From: Homoserinimonas sedimenticola
Lineage (GTDB): Bacteria > Actinomycetota > Actinomycetes > Actinomycetales > Microbacteriaceae
Assembly: GCF_026094475.1 (NCBI RefSeq)
Contig: NZ_JAPELL010000001.1
Span: forward strand, 1,016,326-1,080,325
Direction: 5' to 3'
DNA: 64,000 nt
The translations under genes and the position numbers were made by a program. Positions 63,240-64,000 of this stretch are shown here, one piece after another (position 1 is the first letter of the stretch; the number at the start of each line of letters is the position of its first letter). The notes under the pieces are model-generated. The model ran no database searches and was not told the DNA's origin. It saw only the letters and a program-made list of their open reading frames with translations.

Positions 63240-64000
63240 ATGGCGAACTACAACCTGCTGAGGCTCGACCTCAACCTGCTCGTCTCCCTCGACGCCCTCC
63301 TGAGCGAGAGGAGTGTCACGAAGGCGGCGCAGCGGCTGGGACTCAGCCAACCGGCCCTCAGCGCGTCGCTCTCCCGCCTGCGCATCCACTTCGGTGACCC
63401 GCTACTCGCCCGCCGAGGCAACACCTACGAGCTCACACCGCTCGCCGCGCGACTCGCCGAGCACGTGCCGAGCGCACTCGACGCCGTTCGACGCGTCTTT
63501 GCGAGCGAAGCCGCCTTCGACCCCTCACAGGCCTCCCGCGAGTTCACCGTCTTCGGCTCCGACTACGCCTTCGCGACCATCGGACGGATCGTCACGCAGC
63601 TCGCGGCAGAGCGGGCGCCTGGAGTGCGCTTCCGCTTCCGCCAGCACACCCCCACGATCGTCGACGACGCCGTCAATACGCTGCGCACGGCCGACGGGAT
63701 GCTCATCCCCCACGGCTTCCTCAACAACTTTCCCCACGCAGACGTCATCGACGACACCTGGAAGATCCTCGTGTCGGCCGACAACGATGCGGTCGGCGAC
63801 GAGCTCACGATGCAGAACCTGCGCGAGCTGCCCTGGGTGACGACCTACCAGAGCCGCACGGCCTACACGCCCCCCGCCCGCCAACTCGAGATGCTGGGGG
63901 TCGAGCCGCATGTCGAGGCCATCGTCGAGGGCTTCCTCGCCCTGCCCTTCTTCGTCATGGGCACGCGGCGGATCGCCCTCATCCAGTCGGCCCTCGCCCC
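63240..64000 (+). CDS. LysR-family transcriptional regulator (3' end beyond window)
   Basis: The first 253 residues of a LysR-type regulator. The N-terminal helix-turn-helix (about residues 25-50) reads SVTKAAQRLGLSQPALSASL, followed by the linker helix and the start of the effector domain. The reading frame runs off the window end without a stop. The NLLRLDLNLL start recalls the NodD/PcaQ-like branch. The target genes are probably to the right or the MHS transporter to the left. Confidence 0.88.
   Translation, partial: MANYNLLRLDLNLLVSLDALLSERSVTKAAQRLGLSQPALSASLSRLRIHFGDPLLARRGNTYELTPLAARLAEHVPSALDAVRRVFASEAAFDPSQASREFTVFGSDYAFATIGRIVTQLAAERAPGVRFRFRQHTPTIVDDAVNTLRTADGMLIPHGFLNNFPHADVIDDTWKILVSADNDAVGDELTMQNLRELPWVTTYQSRTAYTPPARQLEMLGVEPHVEAIVEGFLALPFFVMGTRRIALIQSALA

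Overview
The window is about 64 kb of a GC-rich actinobacterial chromosome, most likely from the family Microbacteriaceae. The evidence is the codon usage, the acyl-CoA carboxylase beta/epsilon pair with a separate biotinylated alpha subunit, a four-gene sdhCDAB operon, many start codons 6-8 nt after a TANNNT box (leaderless transcripts), and a long imperfect inverted repeat with GGTTGAGTAG/CTACTCAACC ends, a type I associate with this family. No rRNA, tRNA, transposase, phage or CRISPR feature was recognised. The first ~75 bases are G/C homopolymers and look like a contig-end artefact.

Region 1 (98-14744) is an amine/gamma-glutamyl catabolic island: copper amine oxidase, gamma-glutamyltransferase-like protein, FAD amine oxidase, class-V aminotransferase, two RidA-type proteins, an MFS transporter, aldehyde dehydrogenase, a phosphotriesterase-like protein that has lost most metal ligands, and a polyamine-type ABC importer. 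Every transcription unit starts at one of three intergenic regions, and each region carries two copies of a TGGATCCA-like palindrome exactly 21 bp apart. This looks like one regulon, and no regulator gene for it is in the window. It is the best candidate here for an undescribed system.

Region 2 (14958-30196) is mostly housekeeping: purK, a GtrA-family gene whose 3' end runs through a repeat, UDP-glucose dehydrogenase, a PH-domain membrane protein, birA, the acyl-CoA carboxylase genes (beta and epsilon together, alpha further on), a LuxR/histidine-kinase system with a third degenerate kinase-like gene, a TrmA/RlmD-type methyltransferase, maf and a flavoprotein NAD(P)H quinone reductase.

Region 3 (30293-42984) is a nucleoside-salvage block. 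Purine nucleoside phosphorylase and a phosphosugar mutase (frameshifted at a run of seven C) read rightward. A long leftward operon carries two BMP-type binding lipoproteins, a nucleoside ABC transporter, cytidine deaminase, thymidine phosphorylase, adenosine deaminase and an orphan PTS EIIA/EIIB pair without an EIIC. A shared TGCTCA-N2-TGAGCA palindrome precedes two of the leftward genes.

Region 4 (42994-64000) holds mannose-1-phosphate guanylyltransferase, sdhCDAB (with an iron-box-like palindrome upstream), a mannitol PTS locus that also contains EI, HPr and a DeoR regulator, a YihY protein, exonuclease III, trpS, a GNAT enzyme, an FMN riboswitch with the ribD-ribE-ribBA-ribH operon, an MHS-family transporter, a 42-residue membrane peptide and a LysR regulator cut by the window end.
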